The translations under genes and the position numbers were made by a program. A stretch of 64,000 nucleotides of DNA, taken from positions 29,028 through 93,027 of the forward strand of contig DASZBX010000038.1 of assembly GCA_035943635.1 (NCBI GenBank), in the 5' to 3' direction. The notes beneath the pieces are model-generated. The model had not been told where the DNA came from, ran no database searches, and was given only the letters and a program-made list of their open reading frames with translations. This stretch comes from DASZBX01 sp035943635 (GTDB lineage: Bacteria; Actinomycetota; Actinomycetes; Streptomycetales; Catenulisporaceae). Shown in pieces: positions 1 through 12,000 of the stretch; the stretch's first letter is position 1, and each line of letters starts with the position of its first letter.

Positions 1-3000
1 TCGTCGCGGCGCAACGTCCCGACCACCACCGGAGCGGTGTCAGGGTCCGTGCTTTCTTCGTCTTCGGGCTGCGGTCGCCGGTCGAGCGTGGCGCTGATCG
101 CCGCGGCCAGGACCGGGTGCGGGGAGACTTCGACGAACACCGTGTGCCCGTCCTCGTGCAGGGCTTCGACGGCCCGGGAGAACTGCACCGTGCCGCGCAG
201 GCTCGCGTACCAGTAGTCGGGTCCCGCGTCCTGGCCGGTCAGCAGCTCGCCGGTCAGGGCCGAGATCAGCGGTATCGCAGCGGGCTGCGGGCTGATTCCG
301 TCGAGCACGGCCAGGATCTCCCGGCGCAGCTGTTCGACCTGCGGGCCGTGCGAGGCGTAGTCGACCGGCAGCAGGCGGGTACGCACCCCGGCCCGCTCGC
401 ACTCGGCCGCGATCTCGGTCAGCGCGGCGACGTCGCCGGAGACGACCGTGGCCTCGGGTCCGTTGACCGCCGCGACCGCGACCCGGCCGGTCCAGGCGTC
501 GATCCGTTCGGTGATCACGTGGACCGGCTCGCCGATCGAGAGCATCCCGCCCTGGCCGGACAGCGCGGTCAGCGAGCGGCTGCGCAGGGCGACCACCTTG
601 GCGGCGTCGTCCAGGGACAGGATCCCGGCGACGACCGCCGCCGCGATCTCGCCCTGCGAGTGCCCGACCACCGCGGCCGGGCGCACTCCGGCGGCCTGCC
701 AGACCGCGGCGAGCGAGACCATGACGGCCCACAGGGCGGGCTGGACCACGTCGACCCGGTCCAGGCTCGGCGCGTCCGGCGCGCCCGCGAGGACCTCGTC
801 CAGAGACCAGTCAACATACTGCGACAGCGCCCGGGCGCACTCGGCCAGCCGGGCCGCGAACACCGGCGAGGCGGCGGCCAGGTCCCGGCCCATCCCGACC
901 CACTGCGACCCCTGGCCGGGGAAGACGAACACGACCGGGCTCACCGGGCCGGCCACGCCGCTCGCGACGCCCGGCGAGGACTCGCCCGCCGCCAGCGCGG
1001 ACAGCCGGGCCAGCAGCTCGTCCCGGTCCGCGCCCAGCACGACCGCGCGGTGCTCGAAGGTCGAGCGGGTGGTCGCCAGCGCCCAGCCCACGTCCAGCGG
1101 ATCCGGGTCGGCGGCCGCCAGGTGCTCGGCCAGCCGGGCCGCCTGAGCGCGCAGGGCCTCGCGGGTGCGGCCGGACACCAGCCAGGCCGGGACTCCCGCC
1201 ACGACCGGTGAAGCGTCGCCCTGATATTCGTCCTCGATGTCGGTGGTCGCCGCGGCAGTCGGGGCCTGTTCGAGGATGAGGTGGGCGTTGGTGCCGCTCA
1301 TGCCGAACGAGGACACTCCGGCCCGCCGCGGGCGGCCGTCGGCCGGCCACGGGACCGGCTGCGTCAGGAGCCTGACCTGCCCGGCGGACCAGTCGATGTG
1401 CGGGGACGGCTCGTCGGCGTGCAGGGTCGGCGGGAGCAGGCAGTTCTGCAGTGCCAGCACCATTTTCATCACCCCGGCCACACCCGCGGCGGACTGGGTG
1501 TGGCCGATGTTGGACTTGACCGAGCCGAGCCACAGCGGGCGGTCGGCGTCGCGGTTCTGGCCGTAGGTGGCCAGCAGGGCTTGGGCTTCGATCGGGTCGC
1601 CGAGCGTGGTGCCGGTGCCGTGCGCTTCGACCGCGTCGATGTCGGCGGGCGACAGCTGCGCGCTGGCGAGGGCAGCGCGGATGACGCGTTGCTGCGACGG
1701 TCCGTTCGGCGCGGTCAGGCCGTTGGAGGCGCCGTCCTGGTTCACCGCGCTGCCGCGCATGACCGCGAGTACCGTGTGCCCGTTGCGCTGTGCGTCGGAA
1801 AGCCTTTCCAGCAAGAGCATTCCGGCGCCCTCGGCCCAGCCGGTGCCGTCCGCGCCGGCCCCGAAGGCCTTGCACCGGCCGTCGGAGGCCAGGCCCTGCT
1901 GCCGGGAGAACTCGGAGAACCCGGTCGGCACCGCCATCACCGTCACGCCGCCGGCCAGGGCCAGGGAGCACTCCCCGGACCGCAGCGCCTGCGCGGCCAG
2001 GTGCAGCGCCACCAGGGACGAGGAGCAGGCCGTGTCGACCGTGACCGCCGGGCCCTCCAGGCCCAGCGAGTAGGAGACCCGGCCGGAGATGACGCTCGCG
2101 GCCATCCCGGTCAGCTGGTAGCCCTCCAGCCCGCTGTCGGTCGCGCCGACGCCGTAGCCGGAGAAGCCCGAGCCGGCGAACACGCCGGTGTCGCTGCCGC
2201 GCAGCGAACGCGGGTCGATCCCGGCCCGTTCCAGCGCCTCCCAGGAGGTTTCCAGCAGGATCCGCTGCTGCGGATCCATGGCCAGGGCCTCGCGCGGGTT
2301 GATGCCGAAGAACCCGGGGTCGAACTCGCCCGCGCCGGACAGGAAGCCGCCCGCGCGGGTGCTGGACGTGCCGGCCCGGCCCGGGTCGGCGTCGAAGAGG
2401 TTCGCCAGGTCCCAGCCGCGGTCGGTCGGGAAGGCCGAGACCGCGTCGGTGCGGCCGGCCAGCAGGTCCCAGAACCGCTCCGGGGTGTCCGCGCCGCCGG
2501 GGAAGCGGCAGGCCATCGCGACGATCGCGATCGGGTCCCCGTCCACCGCGGCCGGGCCGCGCTCCCGGCCCGGGCCGGCGCCGTGGCCGAGCAGTTCGGC
2601 TCGCAGGTGCTCGGCCAGGGCCCGCGGGGTCGGGTAGTCGAAGACCAGGGTGGCCGACAGGCTCAGGCCGCTGCGGCCGGTCAGCCGGTTGCGCAGTTCC
2701 ACCGCGGTCAGGGAGTCGAAACCGACGTCGCTGAACGCCCGGTCCGCGTCGATCGCGGAGGCGGACGCGTGGCCGAGCACGGCCGCCGCCTCGGTCCGGA
2801 CCAGGTCGGTGAGCAGCTGCTCCTGCGCGGCGCGGTCGAGTGCGGCCAGCCGGCGTCCGAGGTCGCTGTCGACCGCGGTCTCGGCGGCGGCGTCGCCAGC
2901 CGGCAGGGCGCGGACCTCGGGCAGGTCGCGCACGAACGGGACCTGGCGCAGGCTGCCCATCCGGGCCACGGCCTGGGCCCAGTCCACGTTCATGACGGTG

Positions 3001-6000
3001 AGCACGCCGGTCGACCCGGCGTCGTCGAGCGCCTGGCCGAGCACCTTCAACGCCAGGTCCGGGGCCATCGCCTGCAACAGGCCGCGGTCCAGCCGCTGCC
3101 GCACGGCCTCCCCGGCCTGCGCCATCCCGCCGCCGGCCCACGGGCCCCAGGCCAGTGAGACGGCGGGCAGGCCGCGGCCGCGCCGGTTCTGCGCGAGCGC
3201 GTCCAGGAACGCGTTGGCGGCCGCGTAGTTGCCCTGCCCGCCGCCGCCGAAGGTGCCGGCCGAGGAGGAGAAGAGCACGAACGCGTCCAGGTCCAGGCCG
3301 GCGGTCAGGTCGTCCAGGGCGGCCGCGCCGCCCGCCTTGGCCGCCAGCACCGCGGCGAACCGCGCGGCGTCCAGGCGGTCCAGGACGCCGTCGTCGACGA
3401 CCCCGGCGGTGTGGATCACGGTCCGCAGTTGCGGGCCGTCGGCCGCGATCGTGCGCAGCAGTCCGGCGATGTCGGCGCGGTCGGCGACGTCGGCCGCGAG
3501 GACCACGGCCGTGGATCCGGCCTCGGCCAGGTCCGCGGCCAGCTTCCCGGCGCCCGCGGCATGGGCGCCGGAACGGCTGGAGAGCACGATCCGTTCGGCT
3601 CCACGCTCGGCCAGCCAGTGGGCCACCCGGGCGCCGATCGCGCCGGTGCCGCCGGTGACCAGGGCCGTGCCGCGCGGAGACCAGCGCGCTCCGGCCGCGG
3701 GAGTGACGGCGGGCGCGGCCCGGACGAGCCGGCGGCCGAGCATTCCGGCGTCCCGGATCGCCACCTGGTCCTCGCCGCATCCGGCCAGGACCGCGGCCAG
3801 CCGGGCGCCGGTGCGCGCGCCCCAGACCGGCGGCAGGTCGATCAGCCCGCCCCAGCGGTCCGGGTGTTCGAGCGCTGCGACCTGGCCCAATCCCCAGGCC
3901 TGGGCCTGGATCGGGGCCGTGACCGGGTCGATCGGGGCGGCGGCCACGGCGCCCTGAGTCAGAACCCAGAGGGGGGTGGTCAGTCCGATGTCGCCCAGGG
4001 CCTGGACCAGGCCGAGCGTGGCCGCGACACCGGCCGGGACGGCCTCCAGACCCGGCAGCGGTGCTTCGTCCAGAGCGAGCAGGGACAGGACGCCGCCATC
4101 AGTCGGCACGTCCCCGGTCGCGTCCTCGGCCGCGGTGAGCGCCGCGCGGATCCGGGCGGCGATCGTCGCGCGGTCCGGGCTGTCGATGCCGAGTTCGACC
4201 AGCTGCGCCTGCGCGCCGCGGTCCGTCAGGGCCTGGATGCATTCCAGGGCGAGTTCGTCCTCGGCCGGGTTGCGGGTGACCACCAGCCAGGTGCCCGACA
4301 GTCGCGTCTGCGCCGGGTCGTTGACCGCGGCCCAGGTGGTCCGGTAGCGCCAGTGCGCGGTCGCCGACTCGTCCCGTTCCCGGCGGCGCCACGCGGCCAG
4401 GCCGGGCAGGAGCGCGCTGAGGCGGTCCGGGTCGTCGACGTCCAGCGCCTCGGCCAGCGCGGCCAGGTCGCCGCGCTCGACCGCGGCCCAGAACCGGGCC
4501 TCGGCCGCCGACCCGGCGCCGGCGCCGACCGGCGCCGCGCCCGGGCGCATCAGCTGCGGGCCGCCGGGCCAGAAGTACTGGTGCTGGAACGCGTACGTCG
4601 GCAGCTCGACCAGCCGGCCGGCCGGCAGGACCGCGGACCAGTCGACGCCGACGCCCTGCACGTGCGCGCGGGCCAGCGCGGTCAGCAGCGACTCCGGCGC
4701 CGGGGTCTGGCCGCGCAGCAGCGGGATGAACCCGGCGCTGACCCGGCCGGACCGGGCGGAGTCGCCCTCGGCGGCCGCGGCGGCCAGCACGGCCAGGCCC
4801 ATCCCGGACAGGGTCGCGTCCGGGCCGATCTCGACGAACACGCTGATCCCGCGCCCGGCCAGCGTGCTGACCGCGTCGGCGTAGCGGACCGCCTGCCGGG
4901 CCTGCCGGCCCCAGTAGTCGGCCTGCGGGACCGCGATCACCTCGCCGGTCAGCGCGCCGACCCAGGTCAGGGCGGGCGCCATCTGCTTCAGCTCGGCCGC
5001 GGCCTGGCCGAGCTCCTCGAGCACCGGGTCCATCCGGGCCGAGTGGAACGCGTGGCTGACCCGCAGTTTGCGCACCCGGCGGCCCTGATCGCGCCAGGTC
5101 TCGACGATCTCGTCGACCGCGGCCTCATCGCCGGAGACGACCACCGAACTCGGGCCGTTGACCGCCGCGATCGACACACCCTCGCGGTACTCCAGCTCGG
5201 CGAGCATCTCGGCCTCGGTCGCCGCGATCGCGGCCATTGCGCCCCCCTCGGGCAGGGCCTGCATCAGCCGGGCCCTGGTACCGACCAGGCGGCAGGCGTC
5301 CTCGAGGGTCAGCACGCCGGCCGCGTGGGCCGCGGCGATCTCGCCGACCGAGTGCCCGGCCACCGCCTCCGGGACCACCCCGGCCGCCGCGAGCACCGCG
5401 ACCAGGGAGACCTCCACGGCGAACAGCCCGGCCTGGGCGAACCCGGTCTGGTCGGCCCGGGCGTCGGTGCCGTCGCCGAGGACGACCTCGCGGATGGGCA
5501 GGCCGACCTGTGGTTCCAGCAGGTCGCAGACCCGGTCGAAGGTCGCCGCGAACACCTCCGAGGCGGCGTACAGCTCGCGGCCCATACCGGCCCGCTGCGC
5601 GCCCTGGCCGGCGAAGACGAACCCGATCCGGGGCGGCCCGGCCGAGGCGACCGCGCTGACCACGGTGTTCGTGCTCTGACCGGCGGCCGCCGCGGCCAGG
5701 CCGGAGCGCAGTTCGGCGCGGTCGGCGCCGACGATCACGGCGCGGTGTTCGAACACTGACCGGGCGGTGGCCAGCGAATGGGCGACGTCGGCCGGGTCCA
5801 GATCCGGGCGGGCGTCGACGAAGGCGGCCAGCCGCTGCGCCTGGGCGGCCAGGGCGTCGGCGGTCCGGGCGGACAGCAGCCAGGCCGGGGCCGCGGCCAG
5901 GGCGGCCGGCGTGGGCTCGGCCGCGGCCGGCGCGCCGGTGAGGTCGGGTTCGGGGGCTTCTTCGACGATGACGTGCGCGTTGGTGCCGCTGATGCCGAAC

Positions 6001-9000
6001 GCCGAGACCCCGGCCCGGCGCGGGCGGCCACCGGCCGGCCACGACACCGGCTCGGACAGCAGCCGCAGGCCGGAGGCGGACCAGTCCACGTGCGGGGACG
6101 GTTCGAGTGAGTGCAGGGTCCGGGGCAGCTGCTCGTGCTGGAGGGCCAGGACCATCTTGATCACGCCCGCGACGCCCGCGGCGGCCTGGGCGTGGCCGAT
6201 GTTGGACTTGACCGAGCCGAGCCACAACGGCCGGTCCTCGGGCCGGTCCTGGCCGTAGGCGGCGGCCAGGGCCTGGGCCTCGATCGGGTCGCCCAGGACC
6301 GTGCCGGTGCCGTGCGCCTCCACGGCGTCCACGTCGGCGGCGGTCAGTCCGGCGTTCGCGAGCGCGGCCCGGATCACCCGCTGCTGGGAGGGGCCGTTCG
6401 GGGCGGTCAGGCCGTTGGACGCGCCGTCCTGGTTGACCGCGCTGCCGCGGATCACGGCGAGCACCGGGTGCCCGTTGGCCCGGGCGTCGGAGAGGCGTTC
6501 GAGCACGATCATGCCCGCGCCCTCGGCCATGCCCATGCCGTCGGCGTCGGCCGAGAAGGACTTGCAGCGGCCGTTGCCGGCCAGGCCGCGCTGCTTGGAG
6601 AAGCCGACCAGTTCGGCCGGGGTGGCCATCACGGTCACGCCGCCGGCCAGCGCCAGGCCGCACTCGCCGGAGTGCAGTGCCTGCGCGGCCAGGTGCAGGG
6701 CGACCAGGGAGGAGGAGCAGGCCGTGTCCACGGTCAGCGACGGCCCCTCCAGGCCCAGGGTGTAGGAGATCCGGCCGGAGATCACGCTGCCGGCGTTGCC
6801 GGTGACCATGTGGCCTTCGAGCCCGGCCGAGCCCTCCGGAGCCAGTTGCAGCCCGGTGGCGTATCCGGACCCGTAGCCGCCGGCGAAGACGCCGGTGGCC
6901 GAGCCGCGCAGCGACCGCGGGTCGATCCCGGCCCGTTCCAGCGCCTCCCAGGAGGTTTCCAGCAGCAGGCGCTGCTGCGGGTCCATGGCCAGGGCCTCGC
7001 GGGGGCTGATCCCGAAGAATCCGGGGTCGAACTGCCCGGCCTCCGGCAGGAAACCGCCGGCCTGGACGTAGGCCGTGCCGGGGTGGTCGGGGTCGGGGTT
7101 GAACAGGTGGTCCAGGTCCCAGCCGCGGTTGAGCGGGATCCCGCTGATCCCGTCGCCGCCGGTGGCCAGCAGTTCCCAGAAGCTCTCCGGGCTGTCGACG
7201 CCGCCGGGGTAGCGTCCGGCCATGCCGACGATCGCGATCGGCTCGCCGTCCACCACCGCGCGGGCCTCGGCCGCCGGGGGCGCGGCCAGGCCGCCGAGCA
7301 GGTCGGTGCGCAGGTAGCCGGAGAGCACCAGCGGGGTCGGGTAGTCGAACAACAGTGTGGCCGGCAGCCGGATCCCGGTGGCCGAGCTGAGCTGGTTGCG
7401 CAGTTCCACCGCGGTCAGCGAGTCGAAGCCGAGGTCGCTGAACGCGCGGGCGGCGTCGACCTCCTCGAAGGAGACGTAGTTGAGCACGGCGGCGGCCTCG
7501 GCCCGGATCAGGTCGGTCAGCAGCCGGTCCTGCTCGGCCCGGGGCAGCCCGGACAAACGCTGGGCCAGTTCGCCCTCGGCCCGCGGGCCGGCGCCGGCCG
7601 GGCCGGTCTCGGCCGCCCGGGCCCGGGGCAGCCGGCCGATCTGCGGCAGGTCGCGCACGAACGGGACGGTGTGCAGGTCCGCCATCCCGGGGACGCCGGA
7701 CATCTGCGACCAGTCCACGTCCATCACGGTCAGCGCGGTGTCGTCGGCGTCGATCGCCTCGGCCAGGGCCTGGACGGCCAGGGCCGGGTCCATCAGCACT
7801 TCCCACTTGTTGCGGCTGAGCCGGGCGACGGTGGCCTCGCTGGCCTGGGCCACGCCGCCGCCGGCCCACGGGCCCCAGGCGACCGACAGCGCGGTCCGGC
7901 CGCGGCCGCGCCGGTGCTGGGCGAGCGCGTCCAGGTAGGCGTTGGCGGCCGCGTAGTTGCCCTGCCCGCCGCCGCCGAAGGTCGCCGCGGCCGAGGAGAA
8001 GAGCACGAACGCGTCCAGGTCCAGGTCCGCGGTCAGCTCGTCCAGAAGAGTGGCGCTGGTGGCCTTCGCGGCCAGCACCGCGGCCAGCCGGGGCTGGTCC
8101 AGGCGGTCCAGGACGCCGTTGTCGACGACTCCGGCGGTGTGCATCACGCTCGACAACCGCGGGCCGGTGGCCTCGATCCAGCGCAGCAGCCCGGTCAGGT
8201 CCGCACGGCGGCTGACGTCGCCCGCGACCACGGCCACGCTCGTGCCGCCCGCGGCCACCTCGGCGGCCAGGGCGGCCGCTCCGGCTGCGGCGGCGCCGGA
8301 CCGGCTGGTCAGCACGACCCGTTCGGCGGCGCGGGTGGTGAGCCAGCGGGCCACGTGGCCGCCGATCGCGCCGGTGCCGCCGGTGATCAGGACGCTGCCG
8401 GCCGGGCGCCAGCGCGGGCCGGCGTCCTGGGTCAGCGGTGCCTGCACGAGCCGACGCCCGAGGATCCCGCCGGACCGCACGGCGGTCTGGTCCTCGCCGA
8501 GCTTCCCGGTCAGCACCGCGCACAGGCGATCCGCGGCGCGCTCGTCGAGCGTGTCGGGCAGGTCGATCAGGCCGCCCCAGCGGTCCCGGTGCTCCAGGCC
8601 GGCGACCCGGCCCAGGGCCCAGATCTGGCCCTGGACCGGCGCGGTCAGCACGTCCGCAGGGGCCGCGGCGACGGCGCCCTGGCTCAGGATCCACAGCGGG
8701 GCAGGGATTCCGGCGTCGCCGAGACCTTGGACCAGGGCGAGGGTTCCGGCCGCGCCGACGGCTACGTCAGGGAACTGCGAATGTGGGGCCTCGTCCAGGG
8801 CCAGCAGCGAGACCACGCCGGCGACCTGGGTCGGCGCCGACAGGGCCGCGGCGACCGCCGCGCGGTCGGTCTCGGCGACGGTGACCGCGGTGACCTGGGC
8901 GCCGTGGCCGGCGAGGATCTGCCGGAACTGCTCGGCGAGCTGTGCCTGCGCGGTTCCGGCGACCAGCAGCCAGGTGCCGCAGAGCCGTCCGGGGGCGGGA

Positions 9001-12000
9001 TCGGCCAGCGGCGTCCAGGAGACCCGGTAGCGCCACGACCCGGTGGCGAACCGCTCCCGTTCGCGCTTGCGCCAGGTGGTCAGCGCGGGCAGGACCTCGT
9101 CCAGCGGCTGCTCGTCGACGGCCAGCAGACCGCAGAGCCCGGACAGGTCGGCGTTCTCGACCGCGGCCCAGAACCGGGCCTCGGTCTCGCTCTGCGCCTC
9201 GCCGGCCGGCGGCGCGGCCTCGGCCGGGGCCGGGGTCAGCCAGTACTGCTGGCGCACGAAGGCGTAGGTCGGCAGCTCGACCACGGCCGCGGCCGGGAGC
9301 GCCGCGGTCCAGTCGACCGCCAGGCCGCGCACGTGTGCCCGGGCCAGGACGGTCAGGAAACGGCGCGCGCCGGCGTCCTCGCGGTCGAGCGTGCCGAGGA
9401 CCAGCGGGCCGTCGGATAGCCCGGCCTCGTCGAGGGTCTCCTCGATCGCGGCGGTCAGCACCGCGTGCGGGGACACCTCGAGGTAGGTGCGGTACCCGGC
9501 CTGGGCCAGGGAGAGCACGGCCTCCTGAAAGCGAACCCGTTCCCTGACATTCGAATACCAGTAGCCGGCGTCGAGATCCGCGCCGTCCACGCGCTGGCCG
9601 GTCACGGTCGAGAACAGCGGGACCCGGCCGGCCTGCGGCGTGATCCCGGCCAGGTCTCGGGCCAGGTCCTCAGCCAGTTCTTCGACGCGGGCGGAGTGGG
9701 CGACGAAGTCCATCTGCGGGATCCGCCAGCGCATGACCCGCTGGGCGGAGAGCACCCGCTCGAACTCGGCCAGCGCGTCCAGGTCGCCGGAGACGACGGT
9801 CGTCGCCGGGCCGTTGACCGCCGCCACGGACAATCGGTCGTTCCACTCCCCGTGCGCCGCCAGGATCTGCTCGACCGAGGCGACCGGCATCACCACCGAG
9901 ATCATCCCGGCCGACGCGGCCAGCCGGGACAGCCCGCGGCTGCGCACCGCGACCACCCGCGCGGCGTCGTCGAGCGAGAGGATCCCGGCCACGCACGCGG
10001 CCGCGATCTCGCCCTGGCTGTGCCCGGCGACCGCGTCCGGGCGGATTCCGGCGACCTCCCACATCGCGGCCAGCGAGACCATCACGGCCCACAGGACCGG
10101 CTGGACGACGTCGGCCCGTTCCAGGCCCGGCGCGCCGTCCCGGCCGAGCAGGACGTCTTCCAGGACCCAGTCCACGTGCGGGGCGAGCGCCTGCGCGCAC
10201 TGCTCCAGGCGGGCGGCGAACACCGGGGACGCGGTCAGCATCTCCCGGCCCATGCCGGCCCACTGCGTGCCCTGGCCGGGGAAGACGAACACCTTCTTGC
10301 CCAGCCGGCCCGCGACGCCGGACACCGCGCCGGGGTTGCGTTCCCCGGTGACCAGGGCGTCCAGGCCGGCCACCAGGGCGTCGCGGTCCGCGCCGACGGC
10401 CGCGGCCCGGTATTCGAACGCTGACCGGGTCGTCGCCAGGGACCAGGCGACCTCGGCAGGGTCCTGATCTGGGTGGCGCTCGGCGTGCGCGGCCAGGCGG
10501 CGGGTCTGGGTGGTCAGGCCGGTCTCCGAGCGGCTGGACACCAGCCACACCGCCGGGCCGTCGGACAGCAGAGCCGGGGCCGGCTCGGCGATCTCGGCCG
10601 CGGCGACCGGCTCAGCATTCTCATCTACGGGCTCTGCGTCCTGGTCGGCCTCGCCCGGGAGTTCGGCCGGCGGGGCCTCGGACAGGATGACGTGCACGTT
10701 GGTGCCGCTCATGCCGAACCCGGACACCCCGGCCCGGCGCGGCCGCTCCCCCGGCGCCCACGGCACGGCCTCGGTCAGGAGTTTGACATGCCCGGTGGTC
10801 CAGTCGATGTGCGGCGAGGGCTGGTCGGCGTGCAGGGTGCGCGGCAGCAGGCCGTTCTGCAGCGCCAGCACCATCTTGATCACCCCGGCCATGCCCGCGG
10901 CCTGCTGCGGGTGGCCGAGGTTGGCCTTGATCGAGCCGAGCAGCAGCGGCCGGTCCTCGGGCCGTTCCTGCCCGTAGGTGGCCAGCAGCGCCTCGGCTTC
11001 GATCGGGTCGCCCAGGGAGGTGCCGGTGCCGTGCGCCTCGACCGCGTCGATGTCGGCCGGCGACAGCCGGGCGGCGGCCAGCGCGGCCCGGATCACCCGC
11101 TGCTGGGCCGGGCCGTTCGGGGCGGTCAGGCCGTTGGACGCGCCGTCCTGGTTCATCGCGCTGCCGCGGACCACGGCCAGGATCCGGTGCCCGTTGCGCC
11201 GGGCGTCGGACAGCCGTTCGACCACGATGATCCCGGAGCCCTCGGCCACGCCCATGCCGTCCGCGCCGTCGCCGAACGCCTTGCACCGGCCGTCCGGGGC
11301 CAGGCCGAGCTGGGCGCTGAAGTCGGTGAACATCACCGGGGTGGAGGCGACGAACACGCCGCCGACCAGGGCCAGCGAGCACTCCTGGGCGCGCAGGGCG
11401 CGGCAGGCCAGGTGCAGGGAGACCAGCGCGGACGAGCAGGCCGTGTCGACCGTGACCGCGGGGCCCTCCAGGCCGAGGGTGTAGGCGATCCGGCCGGAGA
11501 GCACACTGCTGGCCGTGCCGGTGACCAGGTGCCCTTCCAGTTCGGTCTGCCCGCCGAAACCCCAGCCGTAGCCGGAGGAGGAGGCTCCGGCGAACACGCC
11601 GGTGGCCGAGCCGCGCAGGGCCAGCGGGTCGATCCCGGCCCGTTCCAGCGCCTCCCAGGCGACCTCCAGCAGCAGCCGCTGCTGCGGGTCCATCGCGACC
11701 GCCTCGCGCGGGCTGATCCCGAAGAACCCGGGGTCGAACTCCCCGGCGCCCTGCACGAAACCGCCGGCCCGCACGTGCGAGGTCCCCTCGGCGCCGGGCC
11801 CGTGGCCGAACAGCTCCTCGAGGTCCCAGCCGCGGTCCTGCGGGAAGGCGCTGATCGCGTCCACGCCGCCGGCCAGCAGGTCCCACAGGTCCTGCGGGCT
11901 GCGCACCCCGCCCGGGAACCGGCAGCCCATGCCGACGATCGCGACCGGCTCGTCCGCGGCCGCCTCGATCTCGTTCAGCCGCTGCCGGGTCTCGTGCAGA

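Noticed and set aside
811..3780. Long Arg/Gly/Pro-rich open frame antisense or out of frame to the PKS
   Set aside because: It is a shadow of the high-GC PKS frame; it has no domain motifs, while the true frame carries KS, AT, KR and ACP motifs in the same place.
6111..9419. 1100-codon open frame on the plus strand opposite the PKS
   Set aside because: Composition (Gly/Arg/Gln/His repeats) and absence of any motif mark it as a complementary-strand artefact of codon bias.
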